DNA of 64,000 bases from Candidatus Gallacutalibacter stercoravium (GCA_018716975.1 DVJE01000025.1:21097-85096); one strand, 5' to 3'; counted from the stretch's first letter, positions 26,397-35,598 are shown. The notes: generated from the sequence alone by a model not told the origin. A program made the numbers and translations.

Positions 26397-27203
26397 TCAG
26401 TTGGTGCCGTTGATAATATCCATAGGGTTGACCCAAGCCCCATCCTTTTGAACGGCAAAATGCAGGTGGCTTTCTTCGTTCATTTCACAGGGGACGATCT
26501 GGATAGAGCCGATCTCTTGACCGCGCTCTACCTGATCGCCGGTTTTTACCAAAGTGGTTTCACCCAGGCCGCAGTAATAGGCCTCAAACCCATAATGATC
26601 GATAACCACGGTGCGGCCCAGCAGCGGATCGTCGTACACATCTTTTACTGTGCCGTTGGTTACGGCTTTTACCATGCTGCCCGCCTCGGCGCGAAAATCG
26701 GTGCCATCATGGGCGCGCCAATCCCCCATGGTAAGGGAATAAACAGGGTTGCCGTTGCTAAATTCCTTGGTCACCGTGCTGCCGGAGGGATAGATGCAGG
26801 CCCCGGGCTGGTTGGCAAAGGTTTCTTGCTCGGCGCTGGATACGGGCTCCTCCGGGGCGCTGGAGGCGGGCTCCGATACGGGATCGGCTGCCTGCGAAGT
26901 TTCTTCTGAAGAGGCGTTGGAGGAGGACGGCTGCTGGTTGGAAGGCTGGCTGGAAGATTGACGGGAGGATTGTGAAGAAACCTCTTCTTTTATGCCGCTT
27001 AGGGTGTTGCCGGCCTCTTGCTCCGGGGCTTGCGAGGATTGCTGCGAGGTGGGATCCTCAATGGCCATATATTTTTGTACGCCGTCGTAGGTAGTCCAGG
27101 CAGCGGCGCCCACTGCCACCAAACATACGGCCAGGGCCACGTAAAAACCTCTTCCTTTAGAAGGGCCTCTTTTTCCGGATTTTTTAATTTTTAACTGATT
27201 CAT
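26397..27203 (-). CDS. SpoIIQ-like LytM/M23 metallopeptidase-domain protein
   Basis: Probable forespore membrane protein of the SpoIIQ-SpoIIIAH channel. A basic N-terminus and one TM helix (about 22-40) are followed by a Ser/Gln/Glu-rich linker (about 50-130) and a LytM domain (about 135-265). The zinc ligands are intact: HDGTD (H..xD) and HLHF (HxH), unlike Bacillus SpoIIQ where a ligand is lost but as in Clostridium. Length 268 aa fits. A near-perfect sigma-F promoter upstream supports SpoIIQ over a general endopeptidase. Confidence 0.8.
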   Translation of the reverse strand: MNQLKIKKSGKRGPSKGRGFYVALAVCLVAVGAAAWTTYDGVQKYMAIEDPTSQQSSQAPEQEAGNTLSGIKEEVSSQSSRQSSSQPSNQQPSSSNASSEETSQAADPVSEPASSAPEEPVSSAEQETFANQPGACIYPSGSTVTKEFSNGNPVYSLTMGDWRAHDGTDFRAEAGSMVKAVTNGTVKDVYDDPLLGRTVVIDHYGFEAYYCGLGETTLVKTGDQVERGQEIGSIQIVPCEMNEESHLHFAVQKDGAWVNPMDIINGTN

Positions 27204-27360
27204 ATCTGCTCCTTCTCCGCCGCCTTAGCCTTTGTTTTGTAAGGTGCGCCCATCTGCGGCGGTGGATGGGTGGCTCCGTACCAGATCCCCTTATGCCGCA
27301 GCCGGCCGCTACGGCGGATGCTCTTTCTGTTTACCTATGGTTTACGGATGCGTTTGCCTC

Positions 27361-27390
27361 TATTTTTGCCGGGTGAAAAGAGGAATATAC
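27361..27390 (-). promoter_or_regulatory. Sigma-F promoter for the spoIIQ-like gene
   Basis: On the minus strand GTATA (27386-27390) and GGCAAAAATA (27361-27370) are separated by 15 bp and match the sigma-F consensus GYATA-N15-GGNNANAHTR at every fixed position. The implied leader is about 150 nt. This is how spoIIQ is controlled in Bacillus. Confidence 0.75.
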
Positions 27391-27490
27391 AAAAGGGCAA
27401 AAAAATCAAAATAAATGAAACGCTTGATTGGTTTGCGCGCGCCGGCCGCAAAACCGCTTTCACCTGTTTTTGCAACGGCGAAAAGGGCGC

Positions 27491-27524
27491 AAAAATGCCC
27501 CCTGATCCCTTTGGACCAGGGGGC
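27491..27524 (-). terminator. Terminator for hflX
   Basis: GCCCCCTG/CAGGGGGC stem with further TCC/GGA pairing inside. On the minus strand it is followed by ATTTTTG, 14 bp after the hflX stop. Confidence 0.85.
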
Positions 27525-27537
27525 GTTTGTAGGTGTT

Positions 27538-28788
27538 TTACGGCTGCACATAGTCGCGCACACGGCCGTAGAGCAGTTCGTCGGCCAGGGCCTCTAGCAG
27601 CAGGCCGTCCTCACAGTATTCCTCAGAAAGCACCGTGCCGTTTTTGCGCACCTCGGCGGCGATGCCCGCCTTGTCAAAGGGGAGCAGCAGCTTTACCCGC
27701 TGCACCCGCCGGGGCAAATTTTCCTCCACGGCGTGCAACAGCTGATCAATGCCTTCTCCAGTTTTGGCCGAAATGCGCACAGCGCCGCCGATTAAGGGGA
27801 TATCCCCCAGCTCGGGGGCTAAATCGCACTTATTGAGCACAGGGATCACAGCCCCGGTGCAACCCAGTTCTCCCAGCAGGCGGCGGGTTACATCCAGGTG
27901 TAGCTGTGCTTCGTCGCTGGAGGCGTCGCACACATTGAGGATAATATCCGCTTGGGCGGCCTCCTCCAACGTGGAATGAAAGGCCTCCACCAGTTGGTGG
28001 GGCAAACGGCGCACCAGGCCCACGGTGTCAATCAGCATAACCGTTACGCCGTTGGGCAGGCGCAGCGCCCGCGAGGTGGGATCCAGCGTGGCGAATACCT
28101 GATCCTTTACCAGCACCCCCGCGTCGGTGAGCAGGTTCATCAATGTGGATTTGCCCGCGTTGGTGTAGCCCACAATAGCCACGGTGATAACCGCATCCTT
28201 TTTTCTCCTGCGGCGCAGCTGGGCGCGCTGGCGCTCCAAATCCCGCAGCTTACCCCGCAGGGATTCTATGCGCCTGCGGATGTGCCGGCGGTCGGTTTCC
28301 AGCTGGCTTTCACCGGGGCCCCGGGTACCGATACCGCCGCCTAGGCGGGATAAAGCCGTACCCTTGCCTGTTAGACGGGGCAGCATATATTGCAGCTGGG
28401 CCAGCTCCACTTGCAGTTTGCCGGCGCTGGTACTGGCCCGCCGGGCAAAAATATCTAGGATAAGCATGGTGCGGTCCACCACCCGCACACCGGTTTGTTC
28501 CTCTAGGTTGCGCAGCTGGATGGGGGAGAGCTCGCCGTCGACGATGAGCAGATCAATTTCCTGCTCTTTGCTAAAATCTTTTATTTCGGCCAGCCTGCCC
28601 GGGCCCACATAAGTGGCGGCGTCGGGCTTTTCGCGCTTTTGGGTTAATTCGGCGATGGGCTGCGCCCCGGCGCTGGCGGTGAGCTCCCACAGCTCTTGCA
28701 TAGAGGCCTGGGCGTCGTATTCGCCGGTGTCGACCGACACCAGCAGCGCCCGTTCGGGGCGCGTTTCGTTTTCATATAATTCTGTCAT
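27538..28788 (-). CDS. hflX: Ribosome-associated GTPase HflX
   Basis: GTPase that splits stalled or stressed 70S ribosomes. The N-terminal nucleotide domain ends in the family hallmark GGGIGTRGPGESQLETDRR, then a coiled coil (about 165-195) and the G domain with G1 GYTNAGKST, G3 DTVGLV and G4 NKCD. 416 residues, standard. ATG 28788 is preferred to the TTG one codon earlier. A long 5' leader and a promoter inside the end of the neighbouring GNAT gene suggest regulated expression. Confidence 0.95.
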   Translation of the reverse strand: MTELYENETRPERALLVSVDTGEYDAQASMQELWELTASAGAQPIAELTQKREKPDAATYVGPGRLAEIKDFSKEQEIDLLIVDGELSPIQLRNLEEQTGVRVVDRTMLILDIFARRASTSAGKLQVELAQLQYMLPRLTGKGTALSRLGGGIGTRGPGESQLETDRRHIRRRIESLRGKLRDLERQRAQLRRRRKKDAVITVAIVGYTNAGKSTLMNLLTDAGVLVKDQVFATLDPTSRALRLPNGVTVMLIDTVGLVRRLPHQLVEAFHSTLEEAAQADIILNVCDASSDEAQLHLDVTRRLLGELGCTGAVIPVLNKCDLAPELGDIPLIGGAVRISAKTGEGIDQLLHAVEENLPRRVQRVKLLLPFDKAGIAAEVRKNGTVLSEEYCEDGLLLEALADELLYGRVRDYVQP

Positions 28789-29041
28789 CAATCATTCCGC
28801 CTTTCCGGCTGAACAGCACCCGAACAGCACGCCTGCCGAGAGGAAGCAAGTGCGGGCTTGCGCGTGATCTGTTGCCTGCGGGGTTAATCAAAACGAATAG
28901 AAGTATCCTGCACGCCGGGGGACAAAATATGCGCGCCTACGCTTTAAAAAGCTTTGAAAATAGGCGCCTTACCCATCGGCGCAAAAGGGGGAGACACAAC
29001 CCCTGTTGCACCGGTTTGGTAACAGGCCGCCCGGCGCTTTC

Positions 29042-29071
29042 ATCATAGTACAAAGCGCCCCCATCTGTCAA
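29042..29071 (-). promoter_or_regulatory. Sigma-A-type promoter for hflX with a ~250-nt leader
   Basis: Minus-strand TTGACA (29066-29071) and TATGAT (29042-29047), 18-bp spacer. The -35 overlaps the last codons of the GNAT gene. The leader down to 28788 can form CCTGTT/AACAGG and GCGCCTA/TAGGCGC (28933-28967) stems. No classical terminator with T-run was seen in it. Confidence 0.6.
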
Positions 29072-29802
29072 TGCGGCTTTGCGGCCGCTGCGCTGTCATA
29101 AGCTGCCCATTTTTCAAAAATAAGCCGCCAGGCTTCTTGGTTTTTGGCGGCATAATCCCACGGCTGCCCATCGGAGCTAATATCCGCCGAAAGCCATTCC
29201 GGGGGCTTTTCGCCGAAATAGGGCATAAAGCCGAACCGGCGGTACAGATGCAAAGCGCGGTAGCTCCAGGTTTGTGAAGTTAGGTAAATGGGGCCGCAGC
29301 AATCCAGCTCCCAATACAGATCCAGCGCCCTGGTCAGCAGCGCTTTGGCCAAACCCAGCCCCTGGCAACCGGCCCGAACGGCTACCCAGTGGATGCGCTG
29401 AAGCGGCCGGCCGAAGAGCGTTCCTTGCCAAAGGGCAGCTGTGCCCGCCAGTTGGCTTTGCGAATCGGTAATAAACACCATCCGTTTGCACATCTGTTCA
29501 TAACAGGGGAAAGAAGCCGGGTTGGTATGCGCGGGGGCAGGCGGGGTTTCCCCTAACCAGTTGTAACCCTTGCCCAGCAAAAATTCTTGGTAAAAAATGG
29601 TTCTCGCTTCTTGCAAGGAGTCGATACCGCCCACCTGGTGCTGTAGCCGGGCCCATTGTTCTTCTAGGCCGGGGCGAAAGGAGCAAAAAGAAAAGCCGCC
29701 GGGTAAAGTGAATTTGGGGTAACGGCCGGTGTCGAACTTTTGCATAATAACGCCGATATGGGGCAACGACCGATCAAGTCCTGTTTGCAGAACGTTTTCC
29801 AT
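29068..29802 (-). CDS. GNAT-family N-acetyltransferase
   Basis: 244 residues. The GNAT core is in the second half: VFITDSQSQLAGTAALWQG, the acetyl-CoA loop VRAGCQGLGLAKALLTRAL and TSQTWSYRALHLYRRFGFMPYFG. The N-terminal 100 residues are extra and unassigned. ATG 29802 follows AGGAGGGGAATTC; the longer frame to 29901 is not needed. It ends 4 bp from the hflX promoter. Substrate unknown. Confidence 0.85.
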   Translation of the reverse strand: MENVLQTGLDRSLPHIGVIMQKFDTGRYPKFTLPGGFSFCSFRPGLEEQWARLQHQVGGIDSLQEARTIFYQEFLLGKGYNWLGETPPAPAHTNPASFPCYEQMCKRMVFITDSQSQLAGTAALWQGTLFGRPLQRIHWVAVRAGCQGLGLAKALLTRALDLYWELDCCGPIYLTSQTWSYRALHLYRRFGFMPYFGEKPPEWLSADISSDGQPWDYAAKNQEAWRLIFEKWAAYDSAAAAKPH

Positions 29803-29897
29803 AGAATTCCCCTCCTGAAAAGAGTGGTTGGTATGTAAAAGAATGATGCAAAACACTGCCTTAGCGGCGCTGTGCCTGCCGTAAAAACGTAAAAAAG

Positions 29898-29936
29898 GCA
29901 AAAAGCAGGATTGACATGAGCAATCCTGCTTTTTTA
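29898..29936. terminator. Terminator after the URO-D gene
   Basis: AAAAAGCAGGATTG pairs with CAATCCTGCTTTTTT around a 6-nt loop; T-rich on both strands, so it can act both ways. It lies 24 bp beyond the URO-D family stop codon. Confidence 0.85.
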
Positions 29937-29959
29937 CGTTCTGTGTTGGTTACTGAAAT

Positions 29960-30967
29960 TTACGCCCGATCCTTGCCCGCCTGTTCGGTGTATTCGCGCA
30001 GCAACTTCATAAACACGCGGTAGGTATCCATATCCACATCCGGCGGCGTTTGGTGATCCACCGAAGGAATGTAGCCGCCCGAGCGGATAACGGGCAACAG
30101 CCGTTCAAATTCAGCCCGCATGGCGGCCTCGCCTTTGTGCATCACGGTTTTGTCAAAACCGCCAATCATCAGAAAGTCCGGGTAGGTTTGGCGTATACGG
30201 TTAACGTCCACCCCAGCCATGCGCTCTAAGGGCAGCACGCCCTCGATGCCTGCTTGCAAAAACCAAGGAATTAACGGCTCTACAAAGCCGTCGGTATCGA
30301 TAAACACCTTGGTGCCGTGGCTGCGGATGATGGGCACCACCTGCTGGTAATAGGGCAGCATAAATTCGTCAAACTGCTCTTTTGAAAGCATGGGCCCGTG
30401 ATTGTAAGACATATCTTCGGCAAAGGTCATAAAGCTGGGGGTAACCAATGAATAAATGACCTCCAGCGTGCGCTTATGGAAGTCGGCCAATTCCTGGTTC
30501 ATGCGGTGCATGAGTTCAGGATAGTCGTAAAAGGCATAAAGGTGATCCTCAATGCCGAACAAGGTGCGCGGATACCAGAAAAACCCTTCTAAGGTAAACC
30601 AATATGCAAACCCCTCGTCTCCATGCTCGCGCAAATGGGTGCGGATAGTCTTTTCCATTCTATCCAGCAGTTGATCGGTGTACAGATGGGGATGAATGGC
30701 TTCATATTCTTCCTCATTGTGAATGATAGGCAGGCCGTGGCCAGGGGCTACGGGGCAGCCTTCGTCTCGGGGGGATTGCCAGAATTGGTGCAGTTTATCC
30801 TGCCCCCAATAGGCGTTGATTTCGTCGCCGCTTAGCTGCTGGGGCAGGCCCTCCTGCTTCCAGCGGTCAATGGTTAGGGTCCACCAGGTGGCCCACTCCA
30901 CCACTGGGGCGCGATCTAAGTCGGGTGAAAAATGAAGCAGTTTGTCAAAGCGTTCTTTGCTGGTCAT
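29960..30967 (-). CDS. Uroporphyrinogen decarboxylase (URO-D) superfamily protein
   Basis: 335-residue TIM-barrel protein of the URO-D/MtaA-CmuA methyltransferase superfamily, not a true HemE: it begins MTSKERFDKLLHF, has DMSYNHGPMLSKEQFDEFMLPYYQQV and SHGTKVFIDTDGFVEPLIPWFLQAGIEGVLPLER, and ends with a GGYIPSVDHQTPPDV segment, the set seen in proteins encoded with sugar or methylamine genes. ATG 30967 has AAGAAGG upstream; the longer frame adds 30 unlikely residues. It is divergent from a GH42 gene. Reaction unknown. Confidence 0.85.
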   Translation of the reverse strand: MTSKERFDKLLHFSPDLDRAPVVEWATWWTLTIDRWKQEGLPQQLSGDEINAYWGQDKLHQFWQSPRDEGCPVAPGHGLPIIHNEEEYEAIHPHLYTDQLLDRMEKTIRTHLREHGDEGFAYWFTLEGFFWYPRTLFGIEDHLYAFYDYPELMHRMNQELADFHKRTLEVIYSLVTPSFMTFAEDMSYNHGPMLSKEQFDEFMLPYYQQVVPIIRSHGTKVFIDTDGFVEPLIPWFLQAGIEGVLPLERMAGVDVNRIRQTYPDFLMIGGFDKTVMHKGEAAMRAEFERLLPVIRSGGYIPSVDHQTPPDVDMDTYRVFMKLLREYTEQAGKDRA

Positions 30968-31193
30968 CACGGCACCTTCTTTTCGGTCTTTTTGTTTCGA
31001 CGGCTTGACGGCTTGATAAAATGTATCCAAGGGGTGCTTTCTTTGGGTAAAAGTCACGTCCTTTTTTCAGTTTCATCATTATAGAAGATGAAAATAAAAA
31101 ACGCAATAGGTATTATGTGCTTTTTGTAAAAAACAGATGAGTGATATAGCGGGTTGCTTACAAACTTTTTTAGCCTGGGTTCGGGCCGCGCCC

Positions 31194-31222
31194 TTGTCCT
31201 TTGGCGCCGGGTGCGCTATACT
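31194..31222 (+). promoter_or_regulatory. Sigma-A-type promoter for the GH42 gene
   Basis: TTGTCC (31194-31199) and TATACT (31217-31222), 17-bp spacer, 45 bp ahead of the TTG start codon. Confidence 0.65.
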
Positions 31223-31266
31223 TTTGCTAAATCTATCAACTATCAAACATAAAAGGGGGAAGCGCA

Positions 31267-33255
31267 TTGAAAGCTCACGCCGCTCACGTGCAGCCGCCCT
31301 ATTTGGGGGTTGCCTACTATCCTGAGGATTGGCCCGAAAGCCAAATGGACTATGACATCGCCATGATGCAGAAGGCGGGCATAACGGTGGCTCGTATTGG
31401 GGAATTTGCCTGGCACAAAATGGAACCCCGGCCGGGGGAATTTCATTTTGACTGGCTACACCAGGTGGTAAACCGCTTGGGGGATGCGGGCATCGCCGTG
31501 GTAATGGGCACCCCCACCGCTACGCCGCCCATCTGGCTGCTAAAGCAGCACCCAGACGCGGCCCGGCAGAATGCCGAGGGGGTTAAAACCAGCCACGGCG
31601 GGCGGCGGCATTGCTGCTCTAACAATCCCCATTACCAAGAATACAGCATGCGGATCGTGCGGGCTATGGCCCAGGAGTTTGGGCAGGATCCCAATATCAT
31701 CGGCTGGCAAATCGACAATGAAATTTATTGCGTGGAGGACGGTTGTTTTTGCCCCCACTGCCTAGAGGACTTTCACAACAAATTAAAAGAAAAGTTCGGC
31801 ACCATTGAAAACCTGAACCAAAGCTGGAATTTGAACCTTTTCAGCCAGTGGTATGATTCCTTTGAGGATGTGCCCGCCCCCCGGCACGCTTGGCACAACC
31901 CGCATTTAAAGATGGAGTGGCTCATCCGCCAGAACGAAAGCCATGTAGAATTTGTAAAAATGCAGGCCGGTATTTTGCACCAATATACCACGGCGCCGGT
32001 GGGCACCGACACGATGCCCCTAAACGGCATCAATTACCGAGAGCTGTTTTCTCACCTGGATATCGCCCAGTTTAATCACTACAATACCCCGCAAAACGTT
32101 TATTCCGCAGGGTTGTGGTTTGACTACCTGCGCACCTTTAAGCAGCGGCCTTTTTGGAACACCGAAACCGCCACCTGTTGGAACGGCTCGGTGTCTATCG
32201 GTCAATCTATCAAGCCGGAGGGCTACAACTGCATCAATTCCTGGTTGCCCATCGCATTGGGGGGCGAGGCCAATATGTATTGGCTATGGCGCACCCATTG
32301 GGCGGGGCATGAGTTGATGCACGGCGCGGTGCTGGATTCCACCGGCCGCCCCATGCTCACCTTTGGCGAGGTGCAGCAGGTGGCCCAATCCTTTCAAAAG
32401 GCGGGGGCGTTCCTTCGGGATTCCAAAGTGTCCACCCAGGTGGCTATGCACTTTTCTCCTCTCAATTGGAATATGTTTTTGTCACAGTCGGTTTTGGATG
32501 ATTTTCATTATCCCGAAGTATTCGACCGCAGCTTTTACAAGCCGGTAAACGACAGCGGCCTGCGCCCGGATGTGATTGACGCCGGGCAGGAACTTTCGGC
32601 TTATAAGCTGATCTTTTCGCCTTTGGCCATGACGTTGCAAGAGCAGGGCCTGCCTGAACGGATTGCCCAATGGGTGCAAAACGGCGGCGTTTGGGTGGTG
32701 GGGCCCTTTTCCGACATCCGCACCGGCAACGGCACCCGTTACACCGAGGATTACTTCGGCATGCTAGAAAAGCTGACGGGCACAAAATGGCTTTACGGCG
32801 TGCCCGATCGGGAGCACCGGGTGGGCGTGCAGTGGCAAAACGGCGAGGCGTTTGCGGGCGACCAATGGTACGACGTATTTGAAGAAACGCCGGAGAACAC
32901 CCTAGCTGTTTACACCAAGGGCCACAGCGCTTTGGTGGGTAAGGCGGCGGTGGTGAGCCGGCAGGTGGGCAAGGGCCGGGTGATTATTTTGGGCACGATT
33001 CCGTCGGCCCAGGATATGAAGCGGATTATCGCCCTAGCCTGCGATGATGCGGGGATAACCTTGCCCGATTGCGAGGGCAGCCTGTTTGTATCGCCCCGCA
33101 AAGGAGAAAGAAACGGTGTGATCCTTATTGAGTACGGTTATGCCCCGGCAGCCTATACCCTGCAAACCCCCATGAAAAACCTTTTAACCGGCGAGCTCTG
33201 CTCGGGCAAACTGCGCCTAGCCCCTTATGAAATAGCCGTGTTGGAAGAAGTTTAA
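31267..33255 (+). CDS. Beta-galactosidase, glycoside hydrolase family 42
   Basis: Retaining GH42 enzyme for beta-galactosides, often from plant galactan or oligosaccharides. The N-terminus LGVAYYPEDWPE is diagnostic; the acid/base Glu is in GWQIDNEIYC and the nucleophile Glu in FWNTETATCWNGS. Four cysteines around CVEDGCFCPHC probably bind zinc as in the family. 662 residues, no signal peptide, so it is cytoplasmic. The start is TTG 31267 after AAGGGGGA. Monocistronic between promoter and terminator. Confidence 0.95.
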   Translation: MKAHAAHVQPPYLGVAYYPEDWPESQMDYDIAMMQKAGITVARIGEFAWHKMEPRPGEFHFDWLHQVVNRLGDAGIAVVMGTPTATPPIWLLKQHPDAARQNAEGVKTSHGGRRHCCSNNPHYQEYSMRIVRAMAQEFGQDPNIIGWQIDNEIYCVEDGCFCPHCLEDFHNKLKEKFGTIENLNQSWNLNLFSQWYDSFEDVPAPRHAWHNPHLKMEWLIRQNESHVEFVKMQAGILHQYTTAPVGTDTMPLNGINYRELFSHLDIAQFNHYNTPQNVYSAGLWFDYLRTFKQRPFWNTETATCWNGSVSIGQSIKPEGYNCINSWLPIALGGEANMYWLWRTHWAGHELMHGAVLDSTGRPMLTFGEVQQVAQSFQKAGAFLRDSKVSTQVAMHFSPLNWNMFLSQSVLDDFHYPEVFDRSFYKPVNDSGLRPDVIDAGQELSAYKLIFSPLAMTLQEQGLPERIAQWVQNGGVWVVGPFSDIRTGNGTRYTEDYFGMLEKLTGTKWLYGVPDREHRVGVQWQNGEAFAGDQWYDVFEETPENTLAVYTKGHSALVGKAAVVSRQVGKGRVIILGTIPSAQDMKRIIALACDDAGITLPDCEGSLFVSPRKGERNGVILIEYGYAPAAYTLQTPMKNLLTGELCSGKLRLAPYEIAVLEEV

Positions 33256-33294
33256 ACCTTTTACATACAAAATTGGTTGTTAGCGCCGGCAAAT

Positions 33295-33334
33295 AAAACC
33301 GCCCATGGTGTTCACTACACCATGGGCGGTTTTG
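33295..33334. terminator. Bidirectional terminator between GH42 and membrane protein genes
   Basis: AAAACCGCCCATGGTG and CACCATGGGCGGTTTT form a stem of at least 14 bp with T-runs on both strands, between two convergent genes. Confidence 0.9.
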
Positions 33335-33406
33335 CAATGCTGTTCATGCTGTTCATGCAGCTATTTTATTTATTTGTATAGGCCGGGAAAAAAAGACGGC
33401 AAATGG

Positions 33407-34189
33407 TTATTCCCCCCGGTGCTGCCGGATGATGAAATACAATAAGGGGAACAAAAGGGCAAACGCCAAGCCCAAACAGGGGAAATAAATCTCTTGAGAA
33501 AGCACGCCCACCGCCGGGTGGCTGCAAACGCACAGAGCGATGCACACAGCAAGCGCCACCGAGCACAGCAGAATAAAAAGCGGCTTGCGGTTAGAGGGGA
33601 GCTCCACCAGGTTTTCTGCTGTGCGCAGGCGTTCTAGGGCATACAGCAATTCCTCTTGCCGGGTGTACCCTTTTACCAGCAGATAGGTATGCCTGCCGAA
33701 GCTGCCGCTGGGGTGCCGGACACGGCACGTCAACGCATAGGCGTTGCGGTTTTCTTTGATATTTTCCACGGCCAGAATTTGGTTTTCTAGGCCTACAAGA
33801 CCTTTTTCTTCGCCCAGATACCGGGCCAGAACACCGCCTTCCACCAGGCGGCGCACTACTTTTTGCGTTTGCAGGTAACCCCAAAGGCTTTTATGATAAG
33901 AGATAAACTTGCGCGCATCCACGGCAAAAAGGCGGCCTTGGCCGTCTTGGCAAAAAATCAACGCGCCTTGCTGGGCCCGTCTACCGACTGCCAACGCCGC
34001 CCACAGGGCGAAAAAGACAGCCAAAGCGCACCCGGCCAGGGAGATTGGCGCCACCGGCCAGCCCTGGCGCAGCGCCAACAAAGCAGCCCCCCCTGCCAAA
34101 ACAACGGCCAGCAGCACGCTGCCAATCAGCGGCAGCAGGATACTTGCCGCATAATGTCTGCTTGGCTGTTCCGGCGTCCAAATTTTCAT
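33407..34189 (-). CDS. Unknown membrane protein with four predicted TM helices
   Basis: 260 residues; two hydrophobic segments near the N-terminus (about 16-40 and 47-66), a soluble middle region of about 130 residues (AVDARKFISYHKSLWGYLQTQ, with many basic residues) and two more helices near the C-terminus (about 200-222 and 232-252). I do not recognise the family. The middle looks like a cytoplasmic domain, perhaps PH-like, but that is a guess. It lies between sugar-hydrolase and F420-ligase-like genes with its own short gaps. Confidence 0.6.
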   Translation of the reverse strand: MKIWTPEQPSRHYAASILLPLIGSVLLAVVLAGGAALLALRQGWPVAPISLAGCALAVFFALWAALAVGRRAQQGALIFCQDGQGRLFAVDARKFISYHKSLWGYLQTQKVVRRLVEGGVLARYLGEEKGLVGLENQILAVENIKENRNAYALTCRVRHPSGSFGRHTYLLVKGYTRQEELLYALERLRTAENLVELPSNRKPLFILLCSVALAVCIALCVCSHPAVGVLSQEIYFPCLGLAFALLFPLLYFIIRQHRGE

Positions 34190-34332
34190 CCGATCTCCCC
34201 TCTAGCAGATAACTTTTTAGATGCCTGGTTTCGCGCCCGGCACGTTGAATAGATAAGCAAATCGGAAGCCGGCCCTTGATAGGGCAGGAGCGGGGCCGGC
34301 GGCGCTTCCATGCTTAATAGAAAAATATCAAT

Positions 34333-35526
34333 TTAGTTGGTGTAGTTATCAAAATAGCCCTGCACCAGCACGATGGGGGTGCCCTTGTCGCCGCTGCCCG
34401 AGGTCAAATCGCACAGTGAACCGATGAGATCGGTCAACCGCCGGGGGGTGGTGCCCTGTGATACCATATTGCCAACCAGGCTGTCGTCGGTCTTGTTGCG
34501 AATATATTCGGAAACAGCCTCTTTTAGCTCGTTGCCGGAGAGAGCGGCAAAGTCGTTGTCGGCCAGGTATTTGAGCTTTATCTCGTTGGGAGTACCCTCC
34601 AGCCCATCGGTGTAAGCGGGGGAAACCACCGGATCGGCCAGCTCCCAAATTTTGCCCACCGGATCTTTAAAGGCCCCGTCGCCGTATACCATAACTTCCA
34701 CATGGTTGCCTGTGCGCTCCCAAATAAGCTGCTGAATGCGCTGCACCACCGGCATGCAATCGCGGGGGAACAGCTTAACTTTATCCTCGGTGGCCTTGTT
34801 GCTGCCCAACAGGCCGTACTGCTCGTTGCAGCCGCTGCCGTCTACCGGCGCGTTTAAAATCTCATCCAACCCCAGCACCTTTTGCGCGCCGGCGGCCAGG
34901 AGTTTGCGCTTGGTTCTGGCGCGGGTGTGAATGTCGCAACACAGCACATTTTGCGCATAGGGCAGCACAGCGGTGCAATCGTTGGCCAACAAAATTTCAC
35001 ACTGGCAGCCGCAGCCCTCTATGAGCTCGCGGAAATAAGAGATATAATCCACGCCGGTAAATACATGCTTGCGGTAGCCGAAGAGGGAACGGTAGCGCTC
35101 CTCGGTAAGCACGTCGGTGTCGGGATGCACGCCCTTTTGTTCCACCTCGTCTTCGTCTATTAAGTGGTTGCCCACCTCGTCGGCGGGGTAGCTCAGCACC
35201 AGCACGATTTTATCGGCCCCCATAGCGATGCCCTTTAAGCAAATAGAAAACCGGTTGCGGCTGGTGATGGGGAACACAACCCCCAAGGTGCCGCCGCCGA
35301 ACTTGGCGCGCACATCCGCCGCAATTTGATCCACGGTGGCGTAGTTGCCCTGCGCCCGTGCCACCACCGCTTCGGTGACGGCGATCACATCTCTATCCCG
35401 CAGCGAAAAGCCTTCGCTTTGCGCCGCGTTTATTACGCTGTCGGCCACAATTTGGGCGATGTCGTCGCCCTCTCGAATAATGGGTGCGCGGATCCCGCGG
35501 GAGACGGTTCCTACCAATCTTTCCAT
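34333..35526 (-). CDS. Coenzyme F420-0:L-glutamate ligase family protein
   Basis: 397 residues of the PF01996-type family: it begins GTVSRGIRAPIIREGDDIAQIV, then SLRDRDVIAVTEAVVARAQGN, which is the F420 ligase core with the SDI/TEAVV element, and VYGDGAFKDPVGKIWELADP later. In methanogens and actinobacteria the family adds glutamate to F420, but nothing else here points to F420 biosynthesis, so the true role is open. ATG 35526 follows GAAAGGTAGGGG; the longer frame to 35679 runs into the promoter. Confidence 0.8.
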   Translation of the reverse strand: MERLVGTVSRGIRAPIIREGDDIAQIVADSVINAAQSEGFSLRDRDVIAVTEAVVARAQGNYATVDQIAADVRAKFGGGTLGVVFPITSRNRFSICLKGIAMGADKIVLVLSYPADEVGNHLIDEDEVEQKGVHPDTDVLTEERYRSLFGYRKHVFTGVDYISYFRELIEGCGCQCEILLANDCTAVLPYAQNVLCCDIHTRARTKRKLLAAGAQKVLGLDEILNAPVDGSGCNEQYGLLGSNKATEDKVKLFPRDCMPVVQRIQQLIWERTGNHVEVMVYGDGAFKDPVGKIWELADPVVSPAYTDGLEGTPNEIKLKYLADNDFAALSGNELKEAVSEYIRNKTDDSLVGNMVSQGTTPRRLTDLIGSLCDLTSGSGDKGTPIVLVQGYFDNYTN

Positions 35527-35598
35527 AACAAAATCCCCTACCTTTCTTGTGTTTCCGCCCTGGCTGGGTGTTTTTTTGTCAAAATATGAGGCCATATT

